Assembly (NCBI RefSeq): GCF_000758705.1 | Contig: NZ_CP009287.1 | Span: 4,464,001-4,528,000, forward strand | Direction: 5' to 3' | From: Paenibacillus graminis | Lineage (GTDB): Bacteria > Bacillota > Bacilli > Paenibacillales > Paenibacillaceae | DNA length: 64,000 bases | In this document: piece after piece, positions 9,309 to 19,181 of the stretch | Layout: every line of letters starts with the position of its first letter | How positions within the stretch are numbered: position 1 is the first letter of the stretch | Made by a program: the position numbers and the translations under genes | Notes under the pieces: model-generated | The model's input: the letters and a program-made list of their open reading frames with translations, nothing else | Databases searched by the model: none | Told to the model about the DNA's origin: nothing

Positions 9309-10739
9309 TCATTTAATGCTCAGGTTAAGCCAGGTGCAGTCATCCTGCAGCGGAGCCTCAGCAACTTTGTCCGTCAGATACTCATAGCTGCGGCTCAGTT
9401 CCTGACTGCCAAAGAGAAGCTCCATCCCGTCGCTGTAGAAGCAAAAACGGTCCCCGGAGTAAAAGGGGATGGTAATCTCCTCAAACTCGCTGTTTCCGAA
9501 CATGCCAAGCGGCGCGCCCCTCACCGTAAGGCATTGGCTATCCTGGTCCTTTGGCACATAGATAAATTCATTAATCCCTGCACCCGCCGCCTTCAGCACA
9601 CCTGCTCCAAAATCGAGCTGAAAGCAGCAGGCGGCAATATAATCTTCGCCCAGATGCAGCATTGCCTTCTGGTTCAGCTCCTTGATGGCCTGCAGCGGAT
9701 CAACGGTAACCTCCAGACAATCCGCAAACAGCACCCGGAGAGCTGATATGTTCAGTGCGGCCGTGATCCCCTTGCCGGTCACATCCCCGATCATGCCGAT
9801 CACCCGCTCCTCATCAATCTTATGAAAAATGAAGAAATCCCCGCTAAGGGTTCGTGCCGGAATATACAGCTTCTCCAGCTCTGCCTTGTCTTCCAGCGGA
9901 AAAACTACAGTATGCCGGTGATTCTGCAGCTTAACCGCCCGCTCCACTTCTTTTTTGCTCTCCGTGATGTCCCTCAGCACCAGCTGCAGCGCTTTTTCTT
10001 CCTCATAAATAATCGGCACCCCTGAAATCTCCACATCAAAAATCCGTTTGTCATAGCGGATCAGCCGCTGTTCAATACGGAACCTCTCTTTGACCGTTGC
10101 CCCCCAGGCCATGAGCTTATTATATTTGGCGCTTTTAAGATATTCCTCGCTAAAAAAAGCTTCGATCCTCTGGCCGATCAGCTCTTTTTTCTTTTTGCCA
10201 AACATTTTTTCACTTTGCTTGTTGGCAAACAGAATCCTGCCTCCGCTGTAGACCAGGATGGCTTCGGGGCATAGCTCGACCAGATCCCTGTACCGCTCCT
10301 CACTCTCCCGAAGCCGCTGCTCAGAGCGCACACGTTCGCTGATATCGTGAATCACTGTATAGATACATGACTTCCCCAGCATGGACATCATCCCGGTGTG
10401 AATCTCCACATCAATCTGCTGTCCTCCCGCGAGCATGTGCTTGTCCATATAAACCCTGTTTCTGCCATGCGCCCCGCCAGGCATCCCGTGCTTGATGAAT
10501 GTTTCCATCCCGGATGCTTGATCCGCCTGCAGATCGGTAATATGGAGCTTCCGGAAGATGCGGAGCGGATATCCGTAGAAATCACAGGCTGCGCGGTTGG
10601 CATCGGTGATGGAACCATCCACGGGGTCCACCAGCAAAGTGATCAGATGATTGTTCTCATAAATGCAGCCATAATGCTCCATGCACTGTGCCGGGCTGGG
10701 GCTCCTGTACAGATTTTTGCATTGTTTGTCTACTGCCAT
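9309..10739 (-). CDS. PAS-PAS-PP2C (SpoIIE-type) serine phosphatase
   Basis: 476 residues: two PAS domains (~22-130 and ~150-265, the second beginning ESEERYRDLVELCPEAILV) followed by a SpoIIE/RsbU-type PP2C domain from ~290 to the end. Metal-binding aspartates are visible in SGDFF, IGDVTGKG and FYSDGM. The expected job is to dephosphorylate the STAS protein encoded at the end of the operon in response to a signal sensed by the PAS domains. The protein has no membrane segment, so sensing is probably cytosolic. It is the first gene of a four-gene minus-strand operon. Confidence 0.9.
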   Translation of the reverse strand: MAVDKQCKNLYRSPSPAQCMEHYGCIYENNHLITLLVDPVDGSITDANRAACDFYGYPLRIFRKLHITDLQADQASGMETFIKHGMPGGAHGRNRVYMDKHMLAGGQQIDVEIHTGMMSMLGKSCIYTVIHDISERVRSEQRLRESEERYRDLVELCPEAILVYSGGRILFANKQSEKMFGKKKKELIGQRIEAFFSEEYLKSAKYNKLMAWGATVKERFRIEQRLIRYDKRIFDVEISGVPIIYEEEKALQLVLRDITESKKEVERAVKLQNHRHTVVFPLEDKAELEKLYIPARTLSGDFFIFHKIDEERVIGMIGDVTGKGITAALNISALRVLFADCLEVTVDPLQAIKELNQKAMLHLGEDYIAACCFQLDFGAGVLKAAGAGINEFIYVPKDQDSQCLTVRGAPLGMFGNSEFEEITIPFYSGDRFCFYSDGMELLFGSQELSRSYEYLTDKVAEAPLQDDCTWLNLSIK

Positions 10740-11010
10740 ATTTCTTCCTCTATTCTGATTCAGCTATTGAAGTCTTACCATTATATGCATTTCAATTGCA
10801 TTCAGCCGTGAATTCCGACACATACAGCAAAAAAAACCTGTCAGAAGCTCGATCCGTGTCAATAACGCCATGGGAGATAATACACGAAAATTACTTCTGA
10901 TAGTTGCATTGCCTGACTACGCTTTGGGGAAATCCTCGGATAGCATTCTTGAGGCTCTGATTTCTCTAAATAGTCCAATCTCGGACAAATTAACCGATCC
11001 TAGACGAATC

Positions 11011-11223
11011 AAGGTATTTATACCTTTGATTTCTCCATATGGACCGATCTCAGGCCAATCAAAGGTATTTATACCTCTGTTTTCTCCATATGGATCGATC
11101 TCAGACCAATCAAGGGTATTTTTACCTCTATTTTCTCCATATGGACCGATCTCTGGCCAATCAAGGGTATTTATACCTCTGTTTTCTCCATATGGACTAA
11201 TCTCTGGCCAATCAAGGGTATTT
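11011..11223. repeat. 51-bp tandem repeat array (AAGGTATTTATACC type)
   Basis: Four 51-bp units begin at 11011, 11062, 11113 and 11164, with a short fifth start at 11215 and a degenerate copy near 10959-10990. Each unit carries AAGGTA-TTTA-TACCTT or a close variant (a small hairpin) and most carry the palindrome CCATATGG. Because 51 is a multiple of three, both strands are open and encode 17-residue repeats, but nothing else suggests a protein. The rest of the 10740-11302 gap holds an AT-rich segment with a TATAAT-like motif on the minus strand near 10777 and no gene. Confidence 0.9.
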
Positions 11224-11250
11224 CCGGGAGGCACCTAGCACCACATAAAA

Positions 11251-11288
11251 AACCGGGCGCTCCCTCCTACGAAGGTGAACGCCCGGTT
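11251..11288 (-). terminator. Terminator of map
   Basis: A nine-base stem AACCGGGCG/CGCCCGGTT with an A run on the plus-strand left side, i.e. a T run after the stem in the minus direction. It follows the map stop codon by about 15 bases. Confidence 0.85.
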
Positions 11289-11302
11289 CCAGGATATGCA
11301 GC

Positions 11303-12049
11303 TTACAGCTCTGTTAAAATAATGGTGCCTTGCGGAGTAATGGCGAGCGTATGCTCATACTGTGCGGACAGGCCGCCGTCGATGGTGCGTGCAGTCCATC
11401 CGTCCGCATCGACCTTGGTACGGTAGCTTCCGGTGTTCAGCATCGGCTCGATGGTAAATACCATACCTTCCTTGATGCGCGGTCCCTTGCCTGCAGGTCC
11501 ATAATGCGGCACCTCAGGTGCTTCATGCATCTCGGAGCCGATGCCATGCCCGATAAAGTCACGCACGACCGAGAAGCCATTCGACTCGGCATAGACCTGT
11601 ACGGCATGGGCGACATCTCCGATCCGGTTGCCGGCGACGGCTTGCTCAATGCCTTTGAACAAAGATTCTTTAGTGGTATCCAGCAGCTTCTGTGCCTGTT
11701 CGCTGATGCTGCCGACTGCGTAGGACCAAGCCGAATCGGCCAGCCAGCCGTTCAGGTTCACAACCATATCAATGGTCACGATATCCCCGTCTTTCAGCTC
11801 CTCCCGCTTCGGAAATCCATGGCAGATCACATCATTTACGGATGCGCAGGTTGCGTAAGGATAGCCGTGATAGCCTTTTTGCTCCGGGGTTGCTCCTTGG
11901 GAGAGGATGAATTTCTCTGCAAACTGATCGATTTCCCAGGTGGTTATTCCGGGTTGGATCATTTGAGCGATCTGCCGGTGGCATTCCGCAAGAATTTTGC
12001 CGGCTGCCCGCATTTTTTCAATCTCTTCCATTGTTTTCATGATGATCAT
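11303..12049 (-). CDS. map: Type I methionine aminopeptidase
   Basis: 248 residues, the usual length. It removes the initiator methionine from new proteins in the cytosol. The M24 metallopeptidase motifs are all present: YHGYPYATCASVND, ICHGFPK with the active-site His, IVTIDMVV and DSAWSY with metal aspartates, FIGHGIG with a metal His, and FTIEPML with a metal Glu. The start at 12049 follows AGAGG by eight bases; the frame is open to 12076 and a second ATG lies at 12040. It stands alone, not in a ribosomal protein operon, so it may be a second copy in this genome. Confidence 0.95.
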   Translation of the reverse strand: MIIMKTMEEIEKMRAAGKILAECHRQIAQMIQPGITTWEIDQFAEKFILSQGATPEQKGYHGYPYATCASVNDVICHGFPKREELKDGDIVTIDMVVNLNGWLADSAWSYAVGSISEQAQKLLDTTKESLFKGIEQAVAGNRIGDVAHAVQVYAESNGFSVVRDFIGHGIGSEMHEAPEVPHYGPAGKGPRIKEGMVFTIEPMLNTGSYRTKVDADGWTARTIDGGLSAQYEHTLAITPQGTIILTEL

Positions 12050-12125
12050 TCGTTTCGCCTCTTCTGTACAGAACACATTACTTACTATAATGGCTCTTGG
12101 ATATGATTTAATGGTACTCCTCTAT

Positions 12126-12154
12126 ATTATGAAAGATAACCGTCGAAAATCCAA
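12126..12154 (-). promoter_or_regulatory. Sigma-A-like promoter of map
   Basis: In the minus direction TTGGAT (12154-12149) is followed after 17 bases by CATAAT (12131-12126), about 76 bases upstream of the start codon. Confidence 0.55.
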
Positions 12155-12282
12155 ATTTAATCTTGTCTATGTAACAATCTTTCCAAAATCCCACTAAATA
12201 AACAATGCAGCGGCCTGTAAGGAGGGATTGTTCAGATTCCAGGAACTGATTTGAACCTAACCAATAGGTTGGCTGCCAAAAC

Positions 12283-12626
12283 GAACAAAACGGCTGCGCC
12301 GTCCTTGATTGGATAAGGTAGCTGGTTGGGATTTCAGTTTAGCGTTGCCTGGAGAACCCTTTATGAATCCTTCGGCAATTCTAAGTGGAAAAAGGGTAAC
12401 TAATTTGCTCGTGCACCATGTTCCCCGCAAGTTTAGTGGAAAAAGGATAACTAATTCAGCTCATTTCACTCCTGAAGAAGGAATATGGCCCAATTAAGTT
12501 TCCTTTTTCCACTTGAAGCTCACATTTGTTGATTTCAGGGAAGAATAAGTTCCCTTTTTCCAACTAGCGCTGCAAAGAAGCAAGCAAGTAAGCAGTGCTA
12601 GCTGGAAAAAAGCTATCGAATCCGGC
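12283..12626. repeat. Dispersed intergenic repeat, copy 1 (~345 bp)
   Basis: This stretch matches 33127-33472 along its whole length and 45430-45620 in its middle. It opens with GAACAAAACGGCTGCGCC, contains two direct copies of a GTGGAAAAAGG..AACTAATT motif and, further on, two CCTTTTTCCACTT/CCTTTTTCCAACT motifs that are their inverse complements, and ends with TGGAAAAAAGCTATCG. Small open frames inside it are not credible genes. It fills most of the 12050-12737 gap. Confidence 0.88.
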
Positions 12627-12696
12627 TAATTTCTATCCTTTGGGTGAATTCACTTAATCTACAAGAAAGAAATCATAAATTCCTAAAAAAAGAACA

Positions 12697-12727
12697 AACC
12701 CGCCCTCCTATAAAGGGAGAACGGGTT
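12697..12727 (-). terminator. Terminator of the sulfite reductase operon
   Basis: The stem AACCCG..CCCTCCT with AGGGAGaaCGGGTT is flanked by a seven-A run on the plus strand, giving a T run after the stem in the minus direction. It lies 11 bases beyond the cysI stop. Confidence 0.8.
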
Positions 12728-12737
12728 CATTTGCGGT

Positions 12738-14462
12738 TCAGTCATGAAAGTTGAGTCCAGAGGTAACCGCCTTGACATATCCGCTGCGGATTACAAAATC
12801 CCCGAAGTGCTCGCCGGTCTGGCGTTCCTTGGCGTAGCGGTGAATGATTGGTTCAAGCGTCTCCAGAATTTCCTTCTCATCGATGTTTTCCTTATACAGC
12901 TTATTCAGCCGGTCCCCGGTAAAGCCTGCCCCCAGATACATATTGTATCTGCCTGGAGCCTTCCCGATAAACGAGATTTCCCCCAGTGCGGGTCTGGCGC
13001 AGCCATTGGGGCAGCCGGTCATGCGGATGATGATTTCCTCATCCCGCAGCCCCGCCTCGTTAATAATCGGCTCCAGCTTATCCAGCAGGTGCGGAAGGTA
13101 ACGCTCTGCTTCGGCCATGGCCAGTCCGCACGTCGGCAGCGCCACGCAGGACATTGAACTCCGCCGCAGTGCCGAATGATGCGCACCATCCGTCAATCCA
13201 TACTGCTTGGCGAGCTCCACAACCTTGCGTTTCTTCGCACTGCTGACATTGGCGATCATCAGATTCTGATTGGGGGTCAGCCGGAAATCCCCATCGTGGA
13301 TTAGAGCGATTTCCCGCAGGCCTGTCATAAGCCTGCTGCTTTCCGTATCCTGAATCCGTCCGCTCTGGATATACAGCGTCAGGTTCCATTTGCCGTTCAC
13401 ACCCTTCACCCAGCCATAACGGTCTCCGTTATGTTCAAAGTGATAGGACCGTGCCGGTTCCAGCGCCCAGCCCAGCCGGTGCTGCAGCTCGCCGGTAAAC
13501 CATTCCAGACCGTGCCGGTCGATGGTGTATTTGAAGCGGGCATTTTTGCGGACAGAGCGGTTGCCGTAATCCCGCTGGATCGTGACAGTCTTCTCTGCCA
13601 GATCAATTACCTGCTCCGGCCGGCAGAAGCCGATCACCCGCCCAAGCTGCGGGTAAGTATTCGTGTCGCCATGGGTCATCCCCATGCCGCCGCCTACCGA
13701 AACATTGAACCCGGCCAATTTGCCGTCTTCCAGAATGGCAATCAAGCCAAGATCCTGGGAGAACACATCCACATCGTTGGATGGAGGGACGGCGAGGCCG
13801 ATTTTGAACTTGCGCGGCAGGTAGACAGGGCCATAGATCGGTTCCACCTCTACGCCCTCTTTGCTGTCCACTACCTTTTCACCGTCGAGCCAGATTTCGT
13901 GGTAGGCCGGCGTGCGCGGCGACAGATGATCACTGATCCGGCGCGCCCACTCATAGACCTCGGCGTGGACCTCCGACTGGTACGGATTGGGACCGCTCAT
14001 CACATTGCGGTTGACGTCCCCGCAGGCAGCGAGGGTGGTCATCAGCGTATCATTAATGGTCTTGATCGTTTTTTTCAGATTCCACTTGAGTACACCGTGC
14101 ATTTGAAAAGCCTGTCTGGTAGTCAGCCGCAAGGTGCCGTTGCCGTATTTGTGGGCCAGCTCATCCATGACCAGCCACTGGGCCGGAGTAGCCACACCGC
14201 CTGGTGCTACTACGCGCAGCATGAACTGAAAAGCCGGCTCCAGCTTCGAGCGTTCCCGTTCGCTGCGCAAATCCCGGTCATCCTGCATGTAGCTGCCGTG
14301 GAACTTAAGCAGCCTGTTGTCATCTTCAGGAAGGCTCCCGGTAATCGGGTTACTCAGCGTTTCGACAAGCGCTCCCCGCAGATAGTTGCTCTCCAGCTTA
14401 ATATGTTCAACATCGCTTGGCGGGCCGCCGACGGGCTTCACCGCTGATTCATTATTCGCCAT
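12738..14462 (-). CDS. cysI: Assimilatory sulfite reductase, hemoprotein subunit
   Basis: 574 residues, the usual length. With CysJ it reduces sulfite to sulfide with six electrons for cysteine synthesis in the cytosol. The siroheme/[4Fe-4S] cysteines are visible as CVALPTC (near residue 437) and CPNGC (near 484). The two ferredoxin-like repeats are recognisable ([28 protein letters not shown]). The ATG follows AAGGAG by ten bases. It lies 38 bases downstream of cysJ, the same order as in Bacillus subtilis. Confidence 0.97.
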   Translation of the reverse strand: MANNESAVKPVGGPPSDVEHIKLESNYLRGALVETLSNPITGSLPEDDNRLLKFHGSYMQDDRDLRSERERSKLEPAFQFMLRVVAPGGVATPAQWLVMDELAHKYGNGTLRLTTRQAFQMHGVLKWNLKKTIKTINDTLMTTLAACGDVNRNVMSGPNPYQSEVHAEVYEWARRISDHLSPRTPAYHEIWLDGEKVVDSKEGVEVEPIYGPVYLPRKFKIGLAVPPSNDVDVFSQDLGLIAILEDGKLAGFNVSVGGGMGMTHGDTNTYPQLGRVIGFCRPEQVIDLAEKTVTIQRDYGNRSVRKNARFKYTIDRHGLEWFTGELQHRLGWALEPARSYHFEHNGDRYGWVKGVNGKWNLTLYIQSGRIQDTESSRLMTGLREIALIHDGDFRLTPNQNLMIANVSSAKKRKVVELAKQYGLTDGAHHSALRRSSMSCVALPTCGLAMAEAERYLPHLLDKLEPIINEAGLRDEEIIIRMTGCPNGCARPALGEISFIGKAPGRYNMYLGAGFTGDRLNKLYKENIDEKEILETLEPIIHRYAKERQTGEHFGDFVIRSGYVKAVTSGLNFHD

Positions 14463-14500
14463 TGCTGGTAGTCTCCTTCCGCACTCACTGTTTGTTAATG

Positions 14501-16360
14501 CTAATACACATCGCGCTGGTAGCGCTGCTCCTGCTGCAGGTTGTCCAGATAGGCCGCTGCTGCTTCAGGGCTAAGTCCGCCCTCCTCTTGGATGACACTA
14601 ATCAGCGCAGAGTGTACGTCATGAGCCATATGCTTCTCATCACCGCAGACATAGATATGGGCGCCTTCCTGAAGCCAGGCATACAGCTCATGGCTGTGCT
14701 CCAGTATGCGGTGCTGCACATATACCTTCTCTTCGGTATCCCGGGAAAAAGCCACTTCCAGCTTCGTCAGCACCCCGTCCTTGAGCATCCGCTGCCAGTC
14801 CGTCTGGTAGAGGAAGTCCGTCACGAAATGACGGTCGCCGTAGAACAGCCATGTCTTGCCTTCTGCACCCTGCTCTTCCCGCTCCTCCAGGAACGAACGG
14901 AACGGTGCAACTCCCGTGCCGGGTCCGATCATAATTACAGGCACATCGGGATTCGCCGGAAGCTTGAAATTCGGATTATTCTGAATATAAATCGGCAGCG
15001 TGTCTCCAGGCTGCACACGTTCGGCGCAGTGCACTGAGCAGACACCATAGCGTTCACGTCCATGGGATTCATAACGTACCGCGCGTACCGTGAAATGAAC
15101 CTCATCGGGATTGGCATTATAACTGCTGGCTATAGAGTACAGTCTGGCCGGCAGCTTGCGCAGAATCGTTACAAAGCTGCGGGCCGGAACATCCCATGGC
15201 GAGAAGTCTTGAATCAGGTCCAGCAGATCGCGTCCCTGGATATATTCCTTAAGCTGCGGTGCCCGGTCCGGCAGCAGAAGCTCATGAAGACCTGCAGCTG
15301 TGGACAGCTTCGCTGCCTGTTCCAGCAGCGGTTTGGTCAGAACCGTAATTTCATAGTGGCGGAGGAGCGCTTCACGCAGCGGGCCCTCTTCGCCTTTTTT
15401 ATTCAGGGGAACAGGTTCTTCGGAACCCCAGCCCATAGCGGCAATAATCTCATCTACCAGGCGGGGGTGATTCTCAGGGTAGACTCCCAGGGCGTCGCCC
15501 GGTTCGAAGGTTATGTTCGATCCTGCCAGCGACAGCTCCAGATGACGGGTTTCCCGGTCCGAGCCGCGGCCGTTCAGATTCAGATTCTCCAGGACTTCAG
15601 CCTGAAAAGGATGATTGCGTGAATAAGCCGATTGCAGCGATTCCGCATGTTCTGCCGCAAGCACGGCTTCTTCAGCAATAGCCGGAGCGCTTCCAGCACC
15701 GTTCAGAGCGGTAATCACTTGTTCCATCCACGCAGCAACCTGCTCGTCATAGTCCAGATCGCAGTCGACGCGCGGACTCAGACGGTGGCCGCCGAGTTCT
15801 TCCAGCTTCTGATCGAAGTCCTTGCCGGTCTGGCAAAAGAATTCATAAGAGGTATCCCCGAGTGCCAGCACTGAAAAGCGCAAATGCTCCAACCGCGGGG
15901 CTCTTTTACTATTGAGAAATTCATGAAAAGAACGTGCGTTATCCGGTGGTTCGCCCTCGCCATGAGTGCTGACCAGGATCAGCAGGTTCTCCACCTTCTT
16001 CAGCGTGTTGGGCTTAAAGCTGTTCATTGCAGACACTGTGATCCCGAACCCTTGCTCCTTCAGCTTGCCCGACAGGCTGGATGCAAGGCGCTGGCAGTTG
16101 CCGGTCTGTGATCCGAATAGCACGGTGACCTCACGGGAAATGGCTGGCTCTACCACACCGCCTGCGGCTGCCGTGCTTGCGGACGGGGCTGCAAGCACAG
16201 CGGGCGCTGCGGCGGAAACCGCTGCTGCCCCCTGCAGGGTCATTGCCGATATATAACCGCCAAGCCAAATTTGCTGTGTCTGCGTCAATGTCGGCAGAAG
16301 CCGGTTAAGAAGCTCAACCTGTTCCTCGTTAAAAGGACTGTTCGTAACTTGTAATTGCAA
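14501..16360 (-). CDS. cysJ: Assimilatory sulfite reductase, flavoprotein subunit
   Basis: 619 residues. It passes electrons from NADPH through FAD and FMN to CysI. An N-terminal flavodoxin domain ([25 protein letters not shown]) follows an Ala-rich linker; the FAD domain shows RLYSIASS and the NADPH domain [16 protein letters not shown]. The frame extends to 16411, but the TTG at 16360 is preferred. It gives the N-terminus [10 protein letters not shown], which agrees with the Bacillus subtilis protein as I remember it, and a GAGGAGAGG site lies upstream. Regulation is likely at a promoter between here and the tetR terminator. Confidence 0.96.
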   Translation of the reverse strand: MQLQVTNSPFNEEQVELLNRLLPTLTQTQQIWLGGYISAMTLQGAAAVSAAAPAVLAAPSASTAAAGGVVEPAISREVTVLFGSQTGNCQRLASSLSGKLKEQGFGITVSAMNSFKPNTLKKVENLLILVSTHGEGEPPDNARSFHEFLNSKRAPRLEHLRFSVLALGDTSYEFFCQTGKDFDQKLEELGGHRLSPRVDCDLDYDEQVAAWMEQVITALNGAGSAPAIAEEAVLAAEHAESLQSAYSRNHPFQAEVLENLNLNGRGSDRETRHLELSLAGSNITFEPGDALGVYPENHPRLVDEIIAAMGWGSEEPVPLNKKGEEGPLREALLRHYEITVLTKPLLEQAAKLSTAAGLHELLLPDRAPQLKEYIQGRDLLDLIQDFSPWDVPARSFVTILRKLPARLYSIASSYNANPDEVHFTVRAVRYESHGRERYGVCSVHCAERVQPGDTLPIYIQNNPNFKLPANPDVPVIMIGPGTGVAPFRSFLEEREEQGAEGKTWLFYGDRHFVTDFLYQTDWQRMLKDGVLTKLEVAFSRDTEEKVYVQHRILEHSHELYAWLQEGAHIYVCGDEKHMAHDVHSALISVIQEEGGLSPEAAAAYLDNLQQEQRYQRDVY

Positions 16361-16513
16361 CAATATCGACCTCTCCTCAGCATAAAAATCTTGCTTCCCT
16401 CTTAACATCATAAATTCAGGCTATCACAATTATTTGAAACGATCAACGAACCTCCAACCAGCCAAAATCAATCATTTAATCCAATAAATTCAATAAAACG
16501 CAGAAAAGCCGCT

Positions 16514-16540
16514 TAAATCAGAGTAAAAAGCTCTGATTTA
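16514..16540 (-). terminator. Stem-loop after the TetR gene
   Basis: A perfect ten-base stem TAAATCAGAG/CTCTGATTTA with loop TAAAAAG, 49 bases beyond the tetR stop. There is no long T run, so its strength is uncertain. Confidence 0.6.
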
Positions 16541-16588
16541 ACCAGCTTCATTATAATTTATGATAACTTCTATTAGATAAAATGATAC

Positions 16589-17182
16589 TTAAATTTGCCC
16601 CGGAACCAGTCCAGAGACTTTAGCCGGGCCCATAGTCAGCAGCTGCACCAACTGTCCGGCCATGAACGCAGGCGAATATTTCATCCCGTTATCCAGCCAC
16701 CACGTAATTGCCCCAAGATACAATGAGGACATCAGCTCTACAAATAAATCCTTCGAAATTAAGGGCTGATCCCGGAATCCTTCATCCAGCTTTTGCTTAA
16801 GCAGGCTTCCCAGATCGAAACGAAAGCTGTGAATTCCCCGTCCGCTGAGCATGATCTGATAAAAGAGTGCATCTTCAGCAACGGTTGCCAGTATCTTTTC
16901 CAAATTACGGGTTAAATCCCCGACGGCCAAAAGCCCCCCTTGCACATGAGCAGCAGGAGTAATGAGTGCCGTTACCTTGCCGGTAATTTCAGAGGTGATT
17001 TTCTCCAGAAGCTCATACTTATCCGTGTAATGCAGGTAAAAGGTAGAACGGTTTATTTTGGCGCGGCCGGCGATATCATTAATAGTCACGCTGTCAAACC
17101 CTTTTTCGGCGATTAAGCTAACCAGGGCATCCCGGATCAGCTTTTTCGTCTTCACTACACGCAAATCGGTTTCTCTAGACAT
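16589..17182 (-). CDS. TetR family transcriptional regulator
   Basis: 197 residues. The N-terminal DNA-binding domain (~8-55) has the TetR pattern TINDIAGRAKINRSTFYLHYTDKYELLEKI; the C-terminal part resembles the TetR_C_7 ligand/dimer domain. The ATG follows GGAGGGG. It is divergent from an alpha/beta hydrolase gene with a 152-bp gap, the usual layout for a local repressor and its target; the ligand is unknown. Confidence 0.9.
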   Translation of the reverse strand: MSRETDLRVVKTKKLIRDALVSLIAEKGFDSVTINDIAGRAKINRSTFYLHYTDKYELLEKITSEITGKVTALITPAAHVQGGLLAVGDLTRNLEKILATVAEDALFYQIMLSGRGIHSFRFDLGSLLKQKLDEGFRDQPLISKDLFVELMSSLYLGAITWWLDNGMKYSPAFMAGQLVQLLTMGPAKVSGLVPGQI

Positions 17183-17269
17183 ATTCGTCCCCTCCGTCTA
17201 TCATCTCCGCGATACACCACACTTGCAGCCGTATTGGCCCTTATCCGGCAAAAACCCAAGAATCAGTCA

Positions 17270-17298
17270 TTGCGGCCAGCTTCTCAGAAAATTATAGT
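17270..17298 (+). promoter_or_regulatory. Promoter of the hydrolase gene
   Basis: TTGCGG (17270-17275), 17 bases, then TATAGT (17293-17298), 37 bases before the hydrolase ATG and within the tetR/hydrolase divergent region, where a TetR operator would be expected. Confidence 0.55.
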
Positions 17299-17334
17299 TC
17301 GTTATATCCGATAGAGAAAGCAGGCGATTGAAGT

Positions 17335-18504
17335 ATGGCAGAGAGACAAAGATCTACAGCAGATTTTCCGGTAGGCTTTGATGAGGAGCTTCATCCGGAG
17401 TTCAGTATCAATTTTCAAATGAACCGGTTTTACAGCTGGACTAATGATTCGGAGATGCTTGAGGAATTGCGTTCAGCGGCCCCGGACATTCATAGTTACG
17501 CGGAGTTAATCGAAATTTATCTGAAGCTGGGACAGCAGGCAGTGGCGGCGGATAAAAAGCTCAAAGCTGCCAATTATCTGCGCGGTGCCGAATTTTATAT
17601 GCCGGAGGACCATCCCTTGAAGCACACTTCCCGCCAGCAATTCATTGCTCTAGCAAGAACACATTATCATGTGGAAGACAAGCAGCATTTTGACATTTCC
17701 TATGGCAAAGGATTTCTCTCCGCCTACCGTTTCGCACCACAAGCACCGGCAAAGGGTTCTATCGTCCTGTTCGGCGGCTTTGACAGCTATATCGAAGAAA
17801 TCTTATTGATGGCGCTTGTGTTCAAGGATGCGGGCTATGATGTGGTTTGCTTTGACGGGCCCGGACAAGGAGCTGCTTTGGAGGACTGGCATTTGCCGAT
17901 GACCCATGAATGGGAGAAGCCGGTAACAACGGTGTTGGATTTTTTCAACTTAAAAGAGGTGACCCTGATCGGCTTATCACTCGGCGGCTGTCTGGCCCTG
18001 CGGGCTGCAGCATATGAAAATAACAGGATCAAACGGGTGGTGGCGGATGATATATGTGCAGACTTTTACAAAGTTCTATTAAGACAGACGGGGCCCCTGG
18101 AAGACAGCATCAGCACTCTGATGGTACAAGAAAATGAAGCGGAAATCAATGCGCTCTTCAGCCGTTTAATGAAACAGAATTTAATGCTGGAATGGGGCAT
18201 CCGGCAGGGGATGCATGTAACCGGAAGCCAGACACCCTATGGATTTCTGAAGCAATCGATGCTCTATACTACAGCGGAGATTTCTCCGCTTCTCTCACAG
18301 GATGTTCTTCTTCTGGCGGGGCAGGAGGATCATTACATCCCCCTTGTTCAGTTTGGCGAGCAGATCAGCTCCCTCACCTCTGTACGGTCACTGGCCACCC
18401 GTTTGTTCACGCGTAAGGAGCAGGCCCAGAACCACTGTCACGTAGGAAATATCGGTCTTTCCATTAATGTGATTCTGAACTGGCTGCAGCAACTGGAGGA
18501 GTGA
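17335..18504 (+). CDS. Alpha/beta hydrolase
   Basis: 389 residues. An N-terminal helical cap region (~1-120) is followed by a hydrolase fold with oxyanion strand IVLFGGFDSY, nucleophile elbow GLSLGGC, a likely acid in GQEDHYIP and a late NHCHVG histidine. The layout resembles the FrsA/DUF1100-like and dihydropseudooxynicotine-hydrolase-like branches. There is no signal peptide, so it is cytosolic; the substrate is not evident. The divergent TetR gene suggests induction by the substrate or a related compound. Confidence 0.85.
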   Translation: MAERQRSTADFPVGFDEELHPEFSINFQMNRFYSWTNDSEMLEELRSAAPDIHSYAELIEIYLKLGQQAVAADKKLKAANYLRGAEFYMPEDHPLKHTSRQQFIALARTHYHVEDKQHFDISYGKGFLSAYRFAPQAPAKGSIVLFGGFDSYIEEILLMALVFKDAGYDVVCFDGPGQGAALEDWHLPMTHEWEKPVTTVLDFFNLKEVTLIGLSLGGCLALRAAAYENNRIKRVVADDICADFYKVLLRQTGPLEDSISTLMVQENEAEINALFSRLMKQNLMLEWGIRQGMHVTGSQTPYGFLKQSMLYTTAEISPLLSQDVLLLAGQEDHYIPLVQFGEQISSLTSVRSLATRLFTRKEQAQNHCHVGNIGLSINVILNWLQQLEE

Positions 18505-18519
18505 GTCGTACCTTGCTCT

Positions 18520-18978
18520 TTATCTTTTGGTCATAACCCGCTTGAGCGGTTCTTTCAGCAGGTGAACTACTACCAGCAGACCTCCGGCGTTGATCGCCAG
18601 GTCTGCGAGATTCAGGATGCCTCCCCGGCTGCCGAAGACCAGAAAATCGGTCACCTGGTGGTAAATAACCCGGTCAATGGCGTTGCCGGCAGCCCCGCCG
18701 GCCAGGAACCCCGTGGCCGCTTCCAGAATGGGGCCGCGAAGTTCCCCCTTGCGTCTGTAATAAAATATTCCAGCAACAAAGAGCACAGCGATGATGGCAA
18801 AATATTTGCCATAACCCTGAAATGAGCTGAATGCTGCCCCGCTGTTCTCATAATATGTAAATTGCAAGTGTCCGCTCCACACCTGAATGGTCTCCCCAAG
18901 CTGCATATTGGAGCGTACCCCCCACTTGGCAGCCTGGTCTACGATTACAACCAAGATGGTTATCAGATAAAATAGCAT
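18520..18978 (-). CDS. lspA: Lipoprotein signal peptidase (signal peptidase II)
   Basis: 152 residues with four predicted membrane helices. It cleaves the signal peptide of diacylglyceryl-prolipoproteins at the membrane. The two catalytic aspartates lie in GNAIDRV and NLADLAIN, and ENSGAAF matches the family motif. The frame is open to 18999, but ATG 18978 is preferred since GAGGGGGG precedes it by eight bases and the family N-terminus (MLFYLI..DQ..K) begins there. It stands alone rather than beside ileS or rluD, so it may be a second copy. It converges with the hydrolase gene with a 15-bp gap. Confidence 0.93.
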   Translation of the reverse strand: MLFYLITILVVIVDQAAKWGVRSNMQLGETIQVWSGHLQFTYYENSGAAFSSFQGYGKYFAIIAVLFVAGIFYYRRKGELRGPILEAATGFLAGGAAGNAIDRVIYHQVTDFLVFGSRGGILNLADLAINAGGLLVVVHLLKEPLKRVMTKR

Positions 18979-19181
18979 CACAGCCGCCCCCCTCTTCATC
19001 CGGAAAAATGAACAAGCCTATGGATTCTAAACACAGCTTATCACATTACAGCCTCTGGAATCATCCCTCTGTCCCCTCACTTCCCACACTTCCCTTCCAC
19101 CAGCCAGATCCTTCATGTTACAGCGGATAGTGCATGGGTTAAACATTCTTAAGTTAACAAATGATTCTGGAGGATGATTCC

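Noticed and set aside
10870..11238. Repeat proteins of 105-122 residues on both strands over the 51-bp array
   Set aside because: Both strands are open only because 51 is a multiple of three; there is no convincing start signal on either strand.
12309..12497. Small protein sharing LALPG.PFMNP with a frame at 33096-33299
   Set aside because: The likeness follows from DNA identity of the dispersed repeat; the frame is not kept in the partial third copy and the nucleotide repeat extends well beyond it.
13431..14447. 338-residue plus-strand frame opposite cysI
   Set aside because: Antisense shadow of a clear cysI gene.
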